Part shown: piece after piece, positions 1 through 7,323 of the stretch
Numbering within the stretch: position 1 is the stretch's first letter
Layout of the letters: each line of letters opens with the position of its first letter
Origin: Streptomyces sp. NRRL F-6131
GTDB lineage: Bacteria; Actinomycetota; Actinomycetes; Streptomycetales; Streptomycetaceae
Direction of reading: 5' to 3'
Length of the DNA: 44,143 nt
NCBI GenBank assembly: GCA_000719695.1
Contig: JOHN01000064.1
Span: 1 to 44,143, forward strand
Notes under the pieces: model-generated
The model's database searches: none
The model's input: the letters and a program-made list of their open reading frames with translations, nothing else
Told to the model about the DNA's origin: nothing
Position numbers and translations under genes: made by a program

Positions 1-124
1 GACGGGACGGGTGGGGTGGGCGGGGCGGGAGCCGTGCTCCGGTCGGGGCTGGGGCTGGGGCTGCTGGGTCATGGGGAGCTCCGGGAACGGGTGACGGGGA
101 CGCGCAGCAGGACCGGCGGACGGC
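1..124. other. Left edge, no gene
   Basis: G-rich stretch downstream of the kinase gene with short GGGGCT repeats. No gene is seen; a neighbouring gene beyond the edge cannot be judged. Confidence 0.5.
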
Positions 125-2200
125 TCAGCCCGGCTGCTGGCACTCGATGGCGGGCAACTCCCGGTAGGACGTCTGGGGGCTCTCCGGCCGGGGGTCGCTG
201 CCCACCCGGACCCCCCACTGGAGGGCGGTGTCAGCACCGAAGTCGTGGATCCGGGTGAGAGTGACGGAGCCGGTGCCGAGGCGCACCGTGTCGGTGGCGA
301 CGGTCACCGGAGGGTTGATCGCACCGGAGTGGTGCTGCCAGGAGACGGTCAGCGTGGCTCCGGCCGGTCCGGACGCGACCACGGTGATCCTGGCCTGGAG
401 GGTGCGGCTGCTGGTGGTGTCGTAGCAGTGGAGGGAGTCGACGTTCAACGAGATCACCCGGGTGGGCACCGGGGTCGGGGGCTTCGTGCCGGGTGACGTG
501 GGCGTGGCGGTCGAGGAGCCCGGCGGGCTGCCGATGACCGTGGTCGCGGCGACGGCCGTCGTCGGGGTGCCGACGGCAGGGGTCGTGGTCGTCGAGGAGG
601 CCGATGACGGTGAACTGCCCGGTGCGGACGCGTTGTTCGGTGGCTGGGCCGGGGCGGGGCGGGTGGCGGTCCCGGTGGTCGCCGTGGTCCCGGTGGTGGC
701 CGGTCCCTGGGGGCGCGGGGGCGAGGAGACGGGCGGCCTCGGCGTGGTGGGCGGGGGAGACGGCGCGGTCGACGAGGACCCGCCCGCCGAGGGCGACGGC
801 GAGGTGGCGGGCGTCCGGGCTGCGGACGGGGTGCTGGACGTCGCGGTGGAGGCGGGGCCGTCGGCGGACGAAGGGGCGGGGCCGCTCTCCTCGGTCGTCG
901 TCCCTGCGCCGTCCCCGCCCTCCGGGTCCAACGTGGTGCTGACCCGCAGCATCGGACTGCCCGTCACGACCCGTTCGCCGCCCTCGGTCCGCCCGGCGAG
1001 CGCCATGCCCGCCAGCACGGCGAGCGTGAGCGTGCCGGCCACCGCTCCGGCCAGTGCCCCGTTGCGCCGGCGGCGCGGCGTCCGGGGGTGGAGCGGACGG
1101 CCGACCGTGACGCGCCCACGCATCCGGGGCTTCCCGCCCGTGGTGCGCGCGGCGACACCGCCGCCCGGGCGTTTCATCGACCGGCTCGGCAAGGAGCCCT
1201 CGGCGGCGACGAGTTGGGGATCGAACCCCGTCGGCCCGCCGGGTGCGGCGGCCGCGTTCGACGGCAGCAGTGCGGCCGACAGGCCGACCAGGGCGGCGAG
1301 ATCGGCGTGACCGCGGTCCTCCCAGTCCGGCCCGTACGCGGCCGCGGCCACCGCCTCCAGCAGCCGGACGAACTCCGCCGCGTCGGCGGGCCGGTCGTGC
1401 GGCGGCTTCGCCATTCCCGCCAGGACCAGGGGCCGCACCGCCTCCGGGACCAGCTCGACCGGCACCCGCGACTCCTGGTGCTGGATGAGGAGTTCGGTGA
1501 AGGTGATGCCGTCGAAGGGCCGCTTCCCGGTCAGGCACTCGAAGAACGTGGCGGTGGCCGCGTAGACGTCCGCGGCGGGGGAGGCGGGCGCGCCCGCCCA
1601 TCGTTCGGGCGCCATGTAGGGGAGCGTGCCGGAGCTGTTCCGCCGGTCGCCGCCGGGGACGGCGATCCCGAAGTCGACGAGCTTGGAGACGCCGTCGACC
1701 TTCCTGACCAGGATGTTGGCCGGCTTGTAGTCGCGGTGGACGAGTCCGACCGCGTGCGCGGCGGCCAGTCCCAGCAGGGAGCCCTTGAGGACGGCCAGGG
1801 CCCCCTCCGGGCTGGTCGCCCCCTCGGCCCGGATCAGGTCGTGCAGCGAGATGCCGTCGACCAGCTCCATGACGATCGCCGCGTACGGCCCGACGTCCAC
1901 GTACTCGTAGAACCGGACGACGTGCGGCGAGTCGACCCGGGCCAGGACGGTCGCCTCCTGGCGCAGGTCGGCGCCGGCCGCCGGGTCGTGCAGGTACTTG
2001 ATCGCCACCGGCGTGCCGGTGGCGCGGTGACGGGCGAGCACCACCCGGCCGCAGCCGCCCGCACCCAACTCGGGCCCGTGGTCGTACTCCGGCAGCAGCC
2101 ACGCGCCGCCGCCGTCCTCCTGGCGCACGCCCTCGACGCCGTGCCGCTCCTGTCCGCCGTGCTGATCCCGCCGTCGCCGTCGCCGTTCCCGGTCACGCAT
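125..2200 (-). CDS. Membrane Ser/Thr protein kinase (PknB-like)
   Basis: A 691-residue Hanks-type kinase that should phosphorylate Ser/Thr on cytoplasmic targets. Visible motifs: glycine-rich loop GAGGCGRV (46-53), ATP lysine K68 in VAIKY, catalytic HRD with D157 followed by YKPAN, DFG with D176, and APE near 198-200. The domain spans about 39-290. A single membrane helix lies near 378-402, followed by a long Ser/Thr/Pro linker and a C-terminal beta-rich extracytoplasmic domain of about 110 residues that ends in a Cys-containing tail. No PASTA repeats, so the signal sensed is unknown. The start at 2200 has GGAGGGGG a few bases upstream; the arginine-rich first 12 residues are odd but open. 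Divergent from hsp18, no operon partner visible. Family call is secure; target and ligand are not inferable. Confidence 0.93.
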   Translation of the reverse strand: MRDRERRRRRRDQHGGQERHGVEGVRQEDGGGAWLLPEYDHGPELGAGGCGRVVLARHRATGTPVAIKYLHDPAAGADLRQEATVLARVDSPHVVRFYEYVDVGPYAAIVMELVDGISLHDLIRAEGATSPEGALAVLKGSLLGLAAAHAVGLVHRDYKPANILVRKVDGVSKLVDFGIAVPGGDRRNSSGTLPYMAPERWAGAPASPAADVYAATATFFECLTGKRPFDGITFTELLIQHQESRVPVELVPEAVRPLVLAGMAKPPHDRPADAAEFVRLLEAVAAAAYGPDWEDRGHADLAALVGLSAALLPSNAAAAPGGPTGFDPQLVAAEGSLPSRSMKRPGGGVAARTTGGKPRMRGRVTVGRPLHPRTPRRRRNGALAGAVAGTLTLAVLAGMALAGRTEGGERVVTGSPMLRVSTTLDPEGGDGAGTTTEESGPAPSSADGPASTATSSTPSAARTPATSPSPSAGGSSSTAPSPPPTTPRPPVSSPPRPQGPATTGTTATTGTATRPAPAQPPNNASAPGSSPSSASSTTTTPAVGTPTTAVAATTVIGSPPGSSTATPTSPGTKPPTPVPTRVISLNVDSLHCYDTTSSRTLQARITVVASGPAGATLTVSWQHHSGAINPPVTVATDTVRLGTGSVTLTRIHDFGADTALQWGVRVGSDPRPESPQTSYRELPAIECQQPG

Positions 2201-2597
2201 CGCAGGCCCCCTCCGCGCGTCTTCTCGCAGCCGTCGACGCGGCCACGGAACGACGGGTTCCCCACTTCGGGTACGGTCCGAACGCGGCCACCGACCGGTC
2301 GTGCACGGCCGTCGCCATCACCCCAGGCAGACCGCCCGCCCGGCCCGCCCGCCGACCGGGAACGAACCGGCGCACTCGGCGGGCGCACACCCCACCACCC
2401 CACCCCCGACGCGCTCCCGGGCGCGCCGGCCGTCCGCGGCGCAGGGACCGGCGGGGCCGCCGGGGCGGTCCCGGCCTCTCTCGCACGGCGTCACCCGTTC
2501 GGCGACCAGCTTGCTTGTCATCGAATGGATGACGTGCTAGAACGGATTCAGGTGAAGCGCACTGGCCCCCTTCGACCCCTACTGGAGGTGTTTCGCG
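2201..2597. other. Divergent intergenic region, kinase / hsp18
   Basis: A 397-base gene-free stretch that must hold the kinase promoter (leftward) and the hsp18 promoter (rightward). Only the right end carries a recognisable site, the RheA-type operator and promoter at 2515-2543. Nothing convincing was seen in 2230-2500. Confidence 0.6.
2515..2543 (+). promoter_or_regulatory. hsp18 promoter with RheA-type operator
   Basis: TGTCATC-GAATG-GATGACG (2516-2534) matches the RheA operator reported for Streptomyces albus hsp18, TGTCATC-N5-GATGACA, at 13 of 14 arm positions. A -35-like TTGTCA (2515-2520) and -10-like TAGAAC (2538-2543) are 17 bases apart, so the operator fills the spacer and a bound repressor would block RNA polymerase. 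It sits 64 bases before the hsp18 ATG. Promoter hexamers are read by eye. Confidence 0.85.
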
Positions 2598-3032
2598 ATG
2601 CTGATGCGCACCGACCCGTTCCGCGAACTGGACCGCCTGGCCCAGCAGTTCCTCAGCACGACCGGTACGTGGTCCCGCCCCACCCCGATGCCGCTGGACG
2701 CGTACCGCACCGGCGACGAGTACGTGATCTGCTTCGACCTGCCCGGTGTGGATCCGCAGGCGATCGACATCGACGTCGAGCGGAACATGCTGACCGTCAA
2801 GGCCGAACGGCGTCCTCGCCGCGAAGGCGAGGACCTCAAGTGGGAGCTGTCCGAGCGCCCGCTGGGCGTCTTCTCCCGCCAGGTCATGCTGTCCGACACG
2901 CTGGATCCCGAGGGGATCAGCGCCGACTACGACGCGGGCGTGCTGACCCTGAAGATCCCGGTCGCCGAGAAGGCCAAGCCCCGCAGGATCGCCGTCAGTC
3001 ACAGCGGCGACCGCAAGCAGATCCGGGCCTGA
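2598..3032 (+). CDS. hsp18: Small heat-shock protein Hsp18 (Hsp20/alpha-crystallin)
   Basis: A 144-residue small heat-shock chaperone that holds unfolding proteins and forms oligomers in the cytoplasm. The N-terminus [10 protein letters not shown] and a short arm precede the alpha-crystallin domain (about 40-135), with family signatures [32 protein letters not shown] and the [10 protein letters not shown] strand near the end. Length is typical. ACTGGAGGTG just upstream gives a strong ribosome site for 2598. The upstream RheA-type operator predicts heat-induced derepression. A DUF2267 gene follows on the same strand beyond a hairpin. A truncated second copy of this gene lies inverted at 4444-4572. 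Confidence 0.96.
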   Translation: MLMRTDPFRELDRLAQQFLSTTGTWSRPTPMPLDAYRTGDEYVICFDLPGVDPQAIDIDVERNMLTVKAERRPRREGEDLKWELSERPLGVFSRQVMLSDTLDPEGISADYDAGVLTLKIPVAEKAKPRRIAVSHSGDRKQIRA

Positions 3033-3043
3033 CTCCTCGTCCT

Positions 3044-3077
3044 CCTGGAAACAGGGCCGTCCTGGAAACAGGGCCGT
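3044..3077. repeat. 17-bp tandem duplication
   Basis: TCCTGGAAACAGGGCCG occurs twice head to tail directly after hsp18 and runs into the terminator hairpin that starts at 3072. Likely a replication slippage product. Confidence 0.9.
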
Positions 3078-3114
3078 CCCGCGCGGCTTCCCCCCGGCCG
3101 CGCGGGACGGCCCC
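3072..3114 (+). terminator. Hairpin after hsp18
   Basis: Perfect 16-bp inverted repeat: left arm GGGCCGTCCCGCGCGG (3072-3087), 11-base loop, right arm 3099-3114. There is no T-run, as is common for GC-rich actinomycete terminators. It probably reduces read-through from hsp18 into the DUF2267 gene at 3251. Confidence 0.8.
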
Positions 3115-3250
3115 GCCCCCGTTCCTCGCCGAACCCCGCAGCGCGCGCCCCCACGGACCGAGACGGCCGGGGTCGGGCCCGCGGCTGCCCCGCCCGACAC
3201 CCGTACGCCGCACCAGTCGGCGCCATGACCTGGAAAGGCTCTGATCCGTC

Positions 3251-3646
3251 ATGACGTGGCACCACCTCGTGCAGCAGGTCCGCGACCTCGGTCGCTACGA
3301 CAGCGACCGAGAGGCGGAGCGCGTCCTGGACGCAGTCCTCACCGTCCTCGGCTCCCAGCTCACCGGCGACGAGCGCTGCGACCTCGCCGCAGCCCTTCCC
3401 GACCGCGCCCGCGCCGTCCTCGCCGCGCAGATCCCCCTGACCCGCCCGGTCGCCGCCCCCGCCTTCGTCGAGGCCGTCGCCCGCATCCTCGCCACCACCC
3501 TCACCGCCGCCCGCTGGGACAGCTCCACGGTCCTCACCGTCCTGTCGGCCCTCGCCGGGCAGCAGCTCACCGACCGCCTCCTCGATGCCCTGCCCCGCAA
3601 CTACGCTCTGCTGTTCGGTCGCGCCGACCTCGCCGCCGCCTGCTAG
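3251..3646 (+). CDS. DUF2267 family protein, copy 1
   Basis: A 131-residue protein with the DUF2267 layout: an N-terminal helix around VRDLGRYDSDREAERVLDAVLTVLGSQL, then an all-alpha body, ending in LPRNYALLFGR. The biochemical function of DUF2267 is not known; members often sit by stress genes. No signal peptide or membrane helix. It follows hsp18 after 218 bases containing a strong hairpin. GGAAAGG lies 12-20 bases before the ATG. It pairs with a second DUF2267 gene (3988-4392), which is also downstream of an hsp18-type promoter, so this protein likely belongs to the heat-shock response (inference). Confidence 0.85.
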   Translation: MTWHHLVQQVRDLGRYDSDREAERVLDAVLTVLGSQLTGDERCDLAAALPDRARAVLAAQIPLTRPVAAPAFVEAVARILATTLTAARWDSSTVLTVLSALAGQQLTDRLLDALPRNYALLFGRADLAAAC

Positions 3647-3987
3647 GGTCCCGCCCGCACGGACGGCCGTGTACGGTGAGCCCGCCCTCGAAGGGTCCGG
3701 GTCTTCGGATGTTGGCACCCGCCATGGAGCGCCTCGATGGCGCGGGCGCTCCATGGCGGGTTCTGCCGCGCACGGGCCGGGCGCGGTTCGTCGCCGATGT
3801 CGATGCCGTGCGGCACGTCCGGCCGTCGGCCGCGGTGCGTCAGCGGCTGGAACCGCCCCGGCGGGCCCGGCCGCGGCCGGGCAGCAGCACCCTTCGGTCG
3901 CGGTGGCGCGGGTGCGCAGGGCGGTGTCGCGGACCGTGCCGCCCGTCGGTCGCCGACCGGACGGTCGGGGCGGTCAGGTCGGGGTGG
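3647..3987. other. Convergent intergenic region between the two DUF2267 genes
   Basis: About 340 bases between two converging genes. It contains the 17-bp hairpin at 3717-3761. The remaining 220 bases are GC-rich with no open frame that has a start, ribosome site and plausible protein composition. No remnant of a known gene was recognised. Confidence 0.5.
3717..3761. terminator. Bidirectional hairpin between DUF2267 genes
   Basis: Perfect 17-bp inverted repeat: ACCCGCCATGGAGCGCC at 3717-3733, 11-base loop, complement at 3745-3761. Its position between converging genes suggests a shared terminator. Confidence 0.8.
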
Positions 3988-4392
3988 TCAGGGGCGCCGA
4001 CCGGGCTGAGGCCGACCGAACAGGAGGTCGTATCCGGGCGGCAGTTGGAGCAGGACGCGGCCCATGAGGTCGTCGCCCGCCGCGTCGGCGGTGGTGGACA
4101 GGACGGCGCCGATGTCCCACAGGGCGGTGGCCTCGGTGGCGCCCTCGATCCACGCGGCGGTGGCACGGACGAACCGCTCGGGAGTGAGCGGCTCGGCGGC
4201 TTGCAGCGGATTGAGCAGGACCAGGGCCAGGGTCTCGGGCAGCCGGGCCGCGAGCTGGGCCCGCACATCGCCGACGAGGTGGGCGCCGAGCAGAGCCAGC
4301 ACGACGCGGGACGTCCGTTCGGCCTCCTGCGGGGTGTGGTACTCACCGCGGTCCCGGACGGTCTCGAGGAATGCTTCCCAACGCACAGTCAT
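3988..4392 (-). CDS. DUF2267 family protein, copy 2
   Basis: A 134-residue DUF2267 paralogue of 3251-3646: the same start block (VRDRGEYHTPQEAERTSRVVLALLGAHL versus VRDLGRYDSDREAERVLDAVLTVLGSQL) and the same ending, LPPGYDLLFGR. Function unknown. It lies 51 bases downstream of the truncated hsp18 copy and probably shares its RheA-controlled promoter at 4630-4658. Ribosome site AAGGGACGAG upstream of 4392. The two copies have diverged well beyond recent duplication. Confidence 0.85.
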   Translation of the reverse strand: MTVRWEAFLETVRDRGEYHTPQEAERTSRVVLALLGAHLVGDVRAQLAARLPETLALVLLNPLQAAEPLTPERFVRATAAWIEGATEATALWDIGAVLSTTADAAGDDLMGRVLLQLPPGYDLLFGRPQPGRRP

Positions 4393-4443
4393 CGGTTCTC
4401 GTCCCTTCGCTCCGCCCGGTTTCGCCGGGCTGGATTCTCCAGG

Positions 4444-4572
4444 TCAGGATCGGACGGGCACGGGCATGGGCACGGGCCGGCGCAGGCCGGTCCGGCGATG
4501 CAGCCGCTTCACCCGCCGACCGGGCACGCGGCCGTGCGGCTCGCGGAAGGGACCGGTGCGCATCGGCGTCAC
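4444..4572 (-). pseudogene. Truncated hsp18 copy (5' end only)
   Basis: The leader GGAGGTTTTC and the codons from GTG 4572 encode MTPMRTGPFRE, almost identical to [10 protein letters not shown] of hsp18. After about 11 residues the similarity stops and the frame encodes an Arg/Pro-rich tail (42 residues in all) ending at 4444. The promoter, operator and 5' leader upstream also align with those of hsp18. Most likely a decayed hsp18 copy whose promoter still serves the DUF2267 gene behind it. It could be translated as a leader peptide coupled to that gene. Confidence 0.75.
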
Positions 4573-4629
4573 GGAAAACCTCCGGTCGCTCCGGGCAGCG
4601 TGCCGGGCAGTGCGCTCCGCCTCACTCCC

Positions 4630-4658
4630 GTTGTAGCACGTCATCACAATGACGACAA
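4630..4658 (-). promoter_or_regulatory. Second hsp18-type promoter with RheA-type operator
   Basis: Read on the minus strand: TGTCGTC-ATTGT-GATGACG (4657-4639), 12 of 14 arm positions of the RheA consensus, with -35-like TTGTCG and -10-like TACAAC at 17-base spacing. The next bases (GATGACGTGCTAcAACGG) and the leader block AGCGCACTG match the hsp18 promoter at 2528-2565. The operator is 67 bases from the truncated hsp18 start, against 64 at hsp18. Confidence 0.82.
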
Positions 4659-4736
4659 CTGTCGGGTCATCGGTCAGGTGACCGTTGCCCGGCGAGGTGC
4701 GACCACGGCCCGGCAAGGCCCCCGCTGGCGAGGCGG

Positions 4737-5423
4737 TCACGGTCCCGGCGGGGGTGTGCGGCGCTGCCGATCAGTGCCGGCGCGCAGCTGGTCGGTTCGG
4801 GCGGTGACCTGATCGAGGCGGTCGGCAAGCTTCGGGTGACCTGCCTCCAGGAGGGGCCGGGTCTCGGCGAGCGGTACGAGCAGGCGGGCGGGGTCGTCGT
4901 GTCCGAGCGCCTCGAGGAGGCGCTCGACGGTGGGGCCCGCTTGGGTGCTGAGGTCGTCCAGAGCACCGATCTGACCCGCGAGGCGACGCAGGTCGGCGGC
5001 GTTGTCGCGGGCCCAGGTGGTCACCGCGCGTTCGCCGGCGCGTCGATCCCGGGTGGCCTGGACGCGCTGCTCGCCGGTGCTGCCGGCCCCGGTGCCGGCG
5101 TCGGCGTCCGGGCGAAGGCGCAGGTAGCGGCGCTCGGCGGCCTGGCGGCTCCGGACGCCCAGTGGTTCGGCCAGATCGGCCCAGGTGGCTCCCGCGTCGC
5201 GCGCGGTCTCGATCAGGCCGGTCTCCCAGCCTGCGAGTTCCTCGCGCAGGTGGCGCAGCATCAAGAGCGCGGCCAGGGCCTGTCCGGGGTCGCTCTGCGC
5301 TGCGCGGTCCGGGGGAGCGTGGCGGGCGGTGCGGGCGGCGGCGTCCATCATGCCCAGCGCGGCGGCGGCGGCCAGGAACGAGGCGGGCCCCACCTCGGGC
5401 GCGCCGGGGTCCTGCTCATCCAT
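4737..5423 (-). CDS. rheA: RheA-like repressor of hsp18
   Basis: A 228-residue protein, close to the 225 residues of Streptomyces albus RheA, the thermosensitive repressor of hsp18. A helix-turn-helix-like segment, TWADLAEPLGVRSRQAAERR, lies in the middle; the C-terminal half is helical. No membrane segment. I chose ATG 5423 (MDEQDPGAPEV) because GAGGGAG lies 7 bases upstream; the longer start at 5456 would place codons inside the operator. The RheA-type operator at 5451-5469 precedes it, implying autorepression. In S. albus rheA is divergent from hsp18; here it lies 2.4 kb downstream of hsp18 with an inverted partial copy in between. The assignment rests on operator match, locus and length. 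Confidence 0.8.
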   Translation of the reverse strand: MDEQDPGAPEVGPASFLAAAAALGMMDAAARTARHAPPDRAAQSDPGQALAALLMLRHLREELAGWETGLIETARDAGATWADLAEPLGVRSRQAAERRYLRLRPDADAGTGAGSTGEQRVQATRDRRAGERAVTTWARDNAADLRRLAGQIGALDDLSTQAGPTVERLLEALGHDDPARLLVPLAETRPLLEAGHPKLADRLDQVTARTDQLRAGTDRQRRTPPPGP

Positions 5424-5449
5424 GGCGGCACTCCCTCGCTGTCCATGAT

Positions 5450-5478
5450 GTGTCACCGGATGGATGACATGCTACAGC
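5450..5478. promoter_or_regulatory. RheA-type operator upstream of rheA
   Basis: TGTCACC-GGATG-GATGACA (5451-5469), 13 of 14 arm positions of the RheA operator. It is 28 bases before the rheA ATG. On the plus strand it is followed by TGCTACAGC, resembling the hsp18 -10 region (TGCTAGAAC), so the better-looking promoter points away from rheA. Confidence 0.82.
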
Positions 5479-5853
5479 GATTGGTGCCGCTCCGCGCCAG
5501 TGCCACCTGGTGGCCTTCCGGATCGGCGGCGTCCGACGACGGGTCGGAAGTCCCGTGCGACCCGATCGGCGCGGAGCGGCTCATCACGCCCGCGCCAACC
5601 GCATCGAGCCAGCGGGAGGAGGGTTGCGGGGAGGGGGTGCCCCCCGCTCTCTCCCCGCAGCCTGACGCGGCAGAGGCCGGGGGCACCCTCGACGACGCGC
5701 CTCCTCTTCCTGGCCGGAAGGCGCGGCAGCGGCACCGACCCACGGCGGTGCTCCGGACGGAGCCTTCGACCGCGCCCCGGCGGAGCGGTCCCGGCGGTGA
5801 GAGTGATCACGGCGACCGTGCCGGAGCGTTGACGGACCCGCCCGGCCGGGGCG
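5479..5853. other. Gene-free stretch right of rheA
   Basis: About 375 bases with no convincing gene on either strand, although the plus-strand hsp18-like promoter at 5450-5478 points into it. It contains a compound hairpin: GCGGGGAG (5626-5633) pairs with CTCCCCGC (5651-5658) around an inner GGGGG-TG-CCCCC. No hsp18 remnant was found. Confidence 0.5.
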
Positions 5854-6237
5854 TCACTGGTCCGAGTAGCTGAGGTCTCCCACCGTCCAGCTGCTGACGT
5901 CGGCGATGGCGATCCGGTACATGCCCCCGGTGTGGGGCAGGCCGTAGCTGCCTTGCAGGATGCGGGCGACATGCAGGTGCAGATGTGTCGGCCGCCCGGC
6001 AGGCGGCGCCGAGTCTTCGCCGTCGCCGGTGACGGGCGCTGTGAACAGCGCGGCGAAGGGCTTCAAGTGCTCCGAGGCGGCGAGGACTTCTGCCACCCGC
6101 TCGTTCCACAGGCTTTCCGGCGCGAGGCGGCCGGTGATGACCGCCCCGGGGACGACCACGGTCAAAGGCATCTGGTTACTGCGCTCGGACTCGACCATCG
6201 CGGCGATGTCGACGAGCAGCCCATCAGGGTTCGACAT
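5854..6237 (-). CDS. GvpU-like protein
   Basis: A 127-residue soluble protein. The pattern LTVVVPGAVITGRL near the N-terminus, HLHLHVARI in the middle and YRIAIADVSSWTVGDLS at the end resembles the gas-vesicle accessory family GvpU. GvpU is linked to gas-vesicle formation or clustering in other bacteria; no other gvp gene is in this window, so its role here is unclear. ATG 6237 is the first start; no clear ribosome site, but TATCCT lies about 8 bases upstream, so the message may be nearly leaderless. Single-gene unit. Alternative: unrelated hypothetical protein with the same beta-rich fold. Confidence 0.55.
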   Translation of the reverse strand: MSNPDGLLVDIAAMVESERSNQMPLTVVVPGAVITGRLAPESLWNERVAEVLAASEHLKPFAALFTAPVTGDGEDSAPPAGRPTHLHLHVARILQGSYGLPHTGGMYRIAIADVSSWTVGDLSYSDQ

Positions 6238-6421
6238 GAATCACAGGATAGTGCCCGCCGCAAGCCGCCCGTGGGGAAGCCCCCACCCGCGACGCCGCCG
6301 GGCGCGGCGTGGCACGGAAATCCCATTGGCTGTGATCGCCGGATGGAAAAATGTGGGACGGCTGGGACAGATATCGGGCGCGGTTCCGCCGCCGCGCTCG
6401 CCGGATCGCAGAGAGGTGGCC

Positions 6422-6613
6422 GTGGTCCTCAACCTGTCGGCTGTGGTGTTCTTCGGCGTGGTCCTCGCCGTTCTGGTACGTCGGGGCGGGGGTGCCGGAT
6501 CCACGGCCTGTGTCGCCGTGGTCTTCGGCTTCCTGCTCGCCTCCAGCTCGGCCGCTCCCGCCGCTCACGACATCCTGGCCGCCGCGCTCACCGCGCTCGC
6601 GCCCACCCGGTGA
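6422..6613 (+). CDS. Small two-helix membrane protein
   Basis: A 63-residue protein from GTG 6422, preceded by AGAGAGG at suitable spacing. Layout: membrane helix (LSAVVFFGVVLAVLV), short basic-glycine loop (RRGGG), second helix (VAVVFGFLLASSSAA), then an amphipathic tail. The same plan, helix-basic loop-helix-short tail, is seen in the protein at 37509-37709. Such tiny proteins are common in streptomycetes, often near mobile-element genes, but function is unknown. An alternative start is GTG 6416. Confidence 0.6.
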   Translation: MVLNLSAVVFFGVVLAVLVRRGGGAGSTACVAVVFGFLLASSSAAPAAHDILAAALTALAPTR

Positions 6614-7263
6614 ACGACACCGGTGCGGCGGCGCCCCCCGCGCGTCGCACTCGGCCCGGGCGCCGGTGCCGGCGATCCCGTCGACGCCGGTCGACCGGGG
6701 CCTCCGCGACAAAGCTCCGCGCCCGGACGCGGAAATCTGTGTTGGCGAGAGTAGACATTGCTCAATGGTCTGTGTAGTGTTCCTGGTGTTGGAAGAGTAG
6801 GACAGCAGGGCAGGCAGACATGAACTGCCTGGGCGTTATCGCAGTTGGCAGTATCAGCAGTGATGCAGGAGGCGTGCAGGTCGTCGGTACGCGGGACCCG
6901 GTCATGAGAACGGTCCTGGCGGAAGACGGGTGACCTGTCAGGCGTCGCGGGTCCGGTTGTGGATGGGGTCCGGGACGGTGGCGGTCGCGCACGCGCAGGA
7001 CGCAGTACCGCAGTACGCACGATGCACACCAGAGGAGAAGGGAAGGGTTCACCCCGTCGGATCGCCCGCCACGGCACGCATTTCCCCGCCGGGCGGTAAC
7101 CGCAGTAGCCATCGTCATGGAACGTCATGGAAGAGGTGGTCCTCGGTCACGCATACGCGATCCCCGCAACCTGTCCCTCGCCGGGGCGGTGCGGACACCG
7201 CAGGCCGGCGAATCAGCCGGCCGCAGTAGTGCAGTAGATGGTGCAGTGAATCCACATATCCCT
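6614..7263. other. Long gene-free region with GCAGT motifs
   Basis: About 650 bases, less GC-rich than the neighbours, with no credible gene on either strand. GCAGT occurs at 6841, 6848, 6857, 7002, 7010, 7102, 7223, 7231 and 7243, all on the plus strand. An inverted repeat ACTGCC/GGCAGT (6824-6829/6847-6852) and a direct repeat CGTCATGGAA (near 7114 and 7124) are also present. It may hold the promoter and a long leader of the MerR-type gene at 7324, or be a decayed element. Confidence 0.5.
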
Positions 7264-7293
7264 GGGCCCCGGCGCACAAAAGCGCCGGGGCCC
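7264..7293 (+). terminator. Strong hairpin in the leader of the MerR-type gene
   Basis: Perfect 12-bp stem GGGCCCCGGCGC (7264-7275), loop ACAAAA, complement 7282-7293. It lies only 30 bases before the start codon of the regulator and there is no gene close upstream. It is therefore a possible attenuator or mRNA-stability element rather than the end of an operon. Confidence 0.7.
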
Positions 7294-7323
7294 TCGACCC
7301 GTTTCCCGAGAAAGAAGGTGCTG

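Noticed and set aside
231..2102. Long minus-strand frame (623 residues) over the kinase gene
   Set aside because: It is an Arg/Gly/His-rich out-of-frame shadow of the kinase; the kinase frame carries all catalytic motifs.
2500..2560. HspR-binding HAIR element
   Set aside because: No CTTGAGT-N7-ACTCAAG sequence; the palindrome present is the RheA type.
1088..3244. Plus-strand 718-residue frame across kinase, promoter and hsp18
   Set aside because: It is antisense to the kinase and out of frame with hsp18; shadow.
3737..4009. Plus-strand 90-residue frame between the DUF2267 genes
   Set aside because: Arg/Gly-rich composition, no ribosome site, overlaps the hairpin.
6565..7128. Minus-strand frame of 187 residues in the gene-free stretch
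   Set aside because: No ribosome site, mixed codon use and no recognisable domain; it overlaps the small membrane protein gene.
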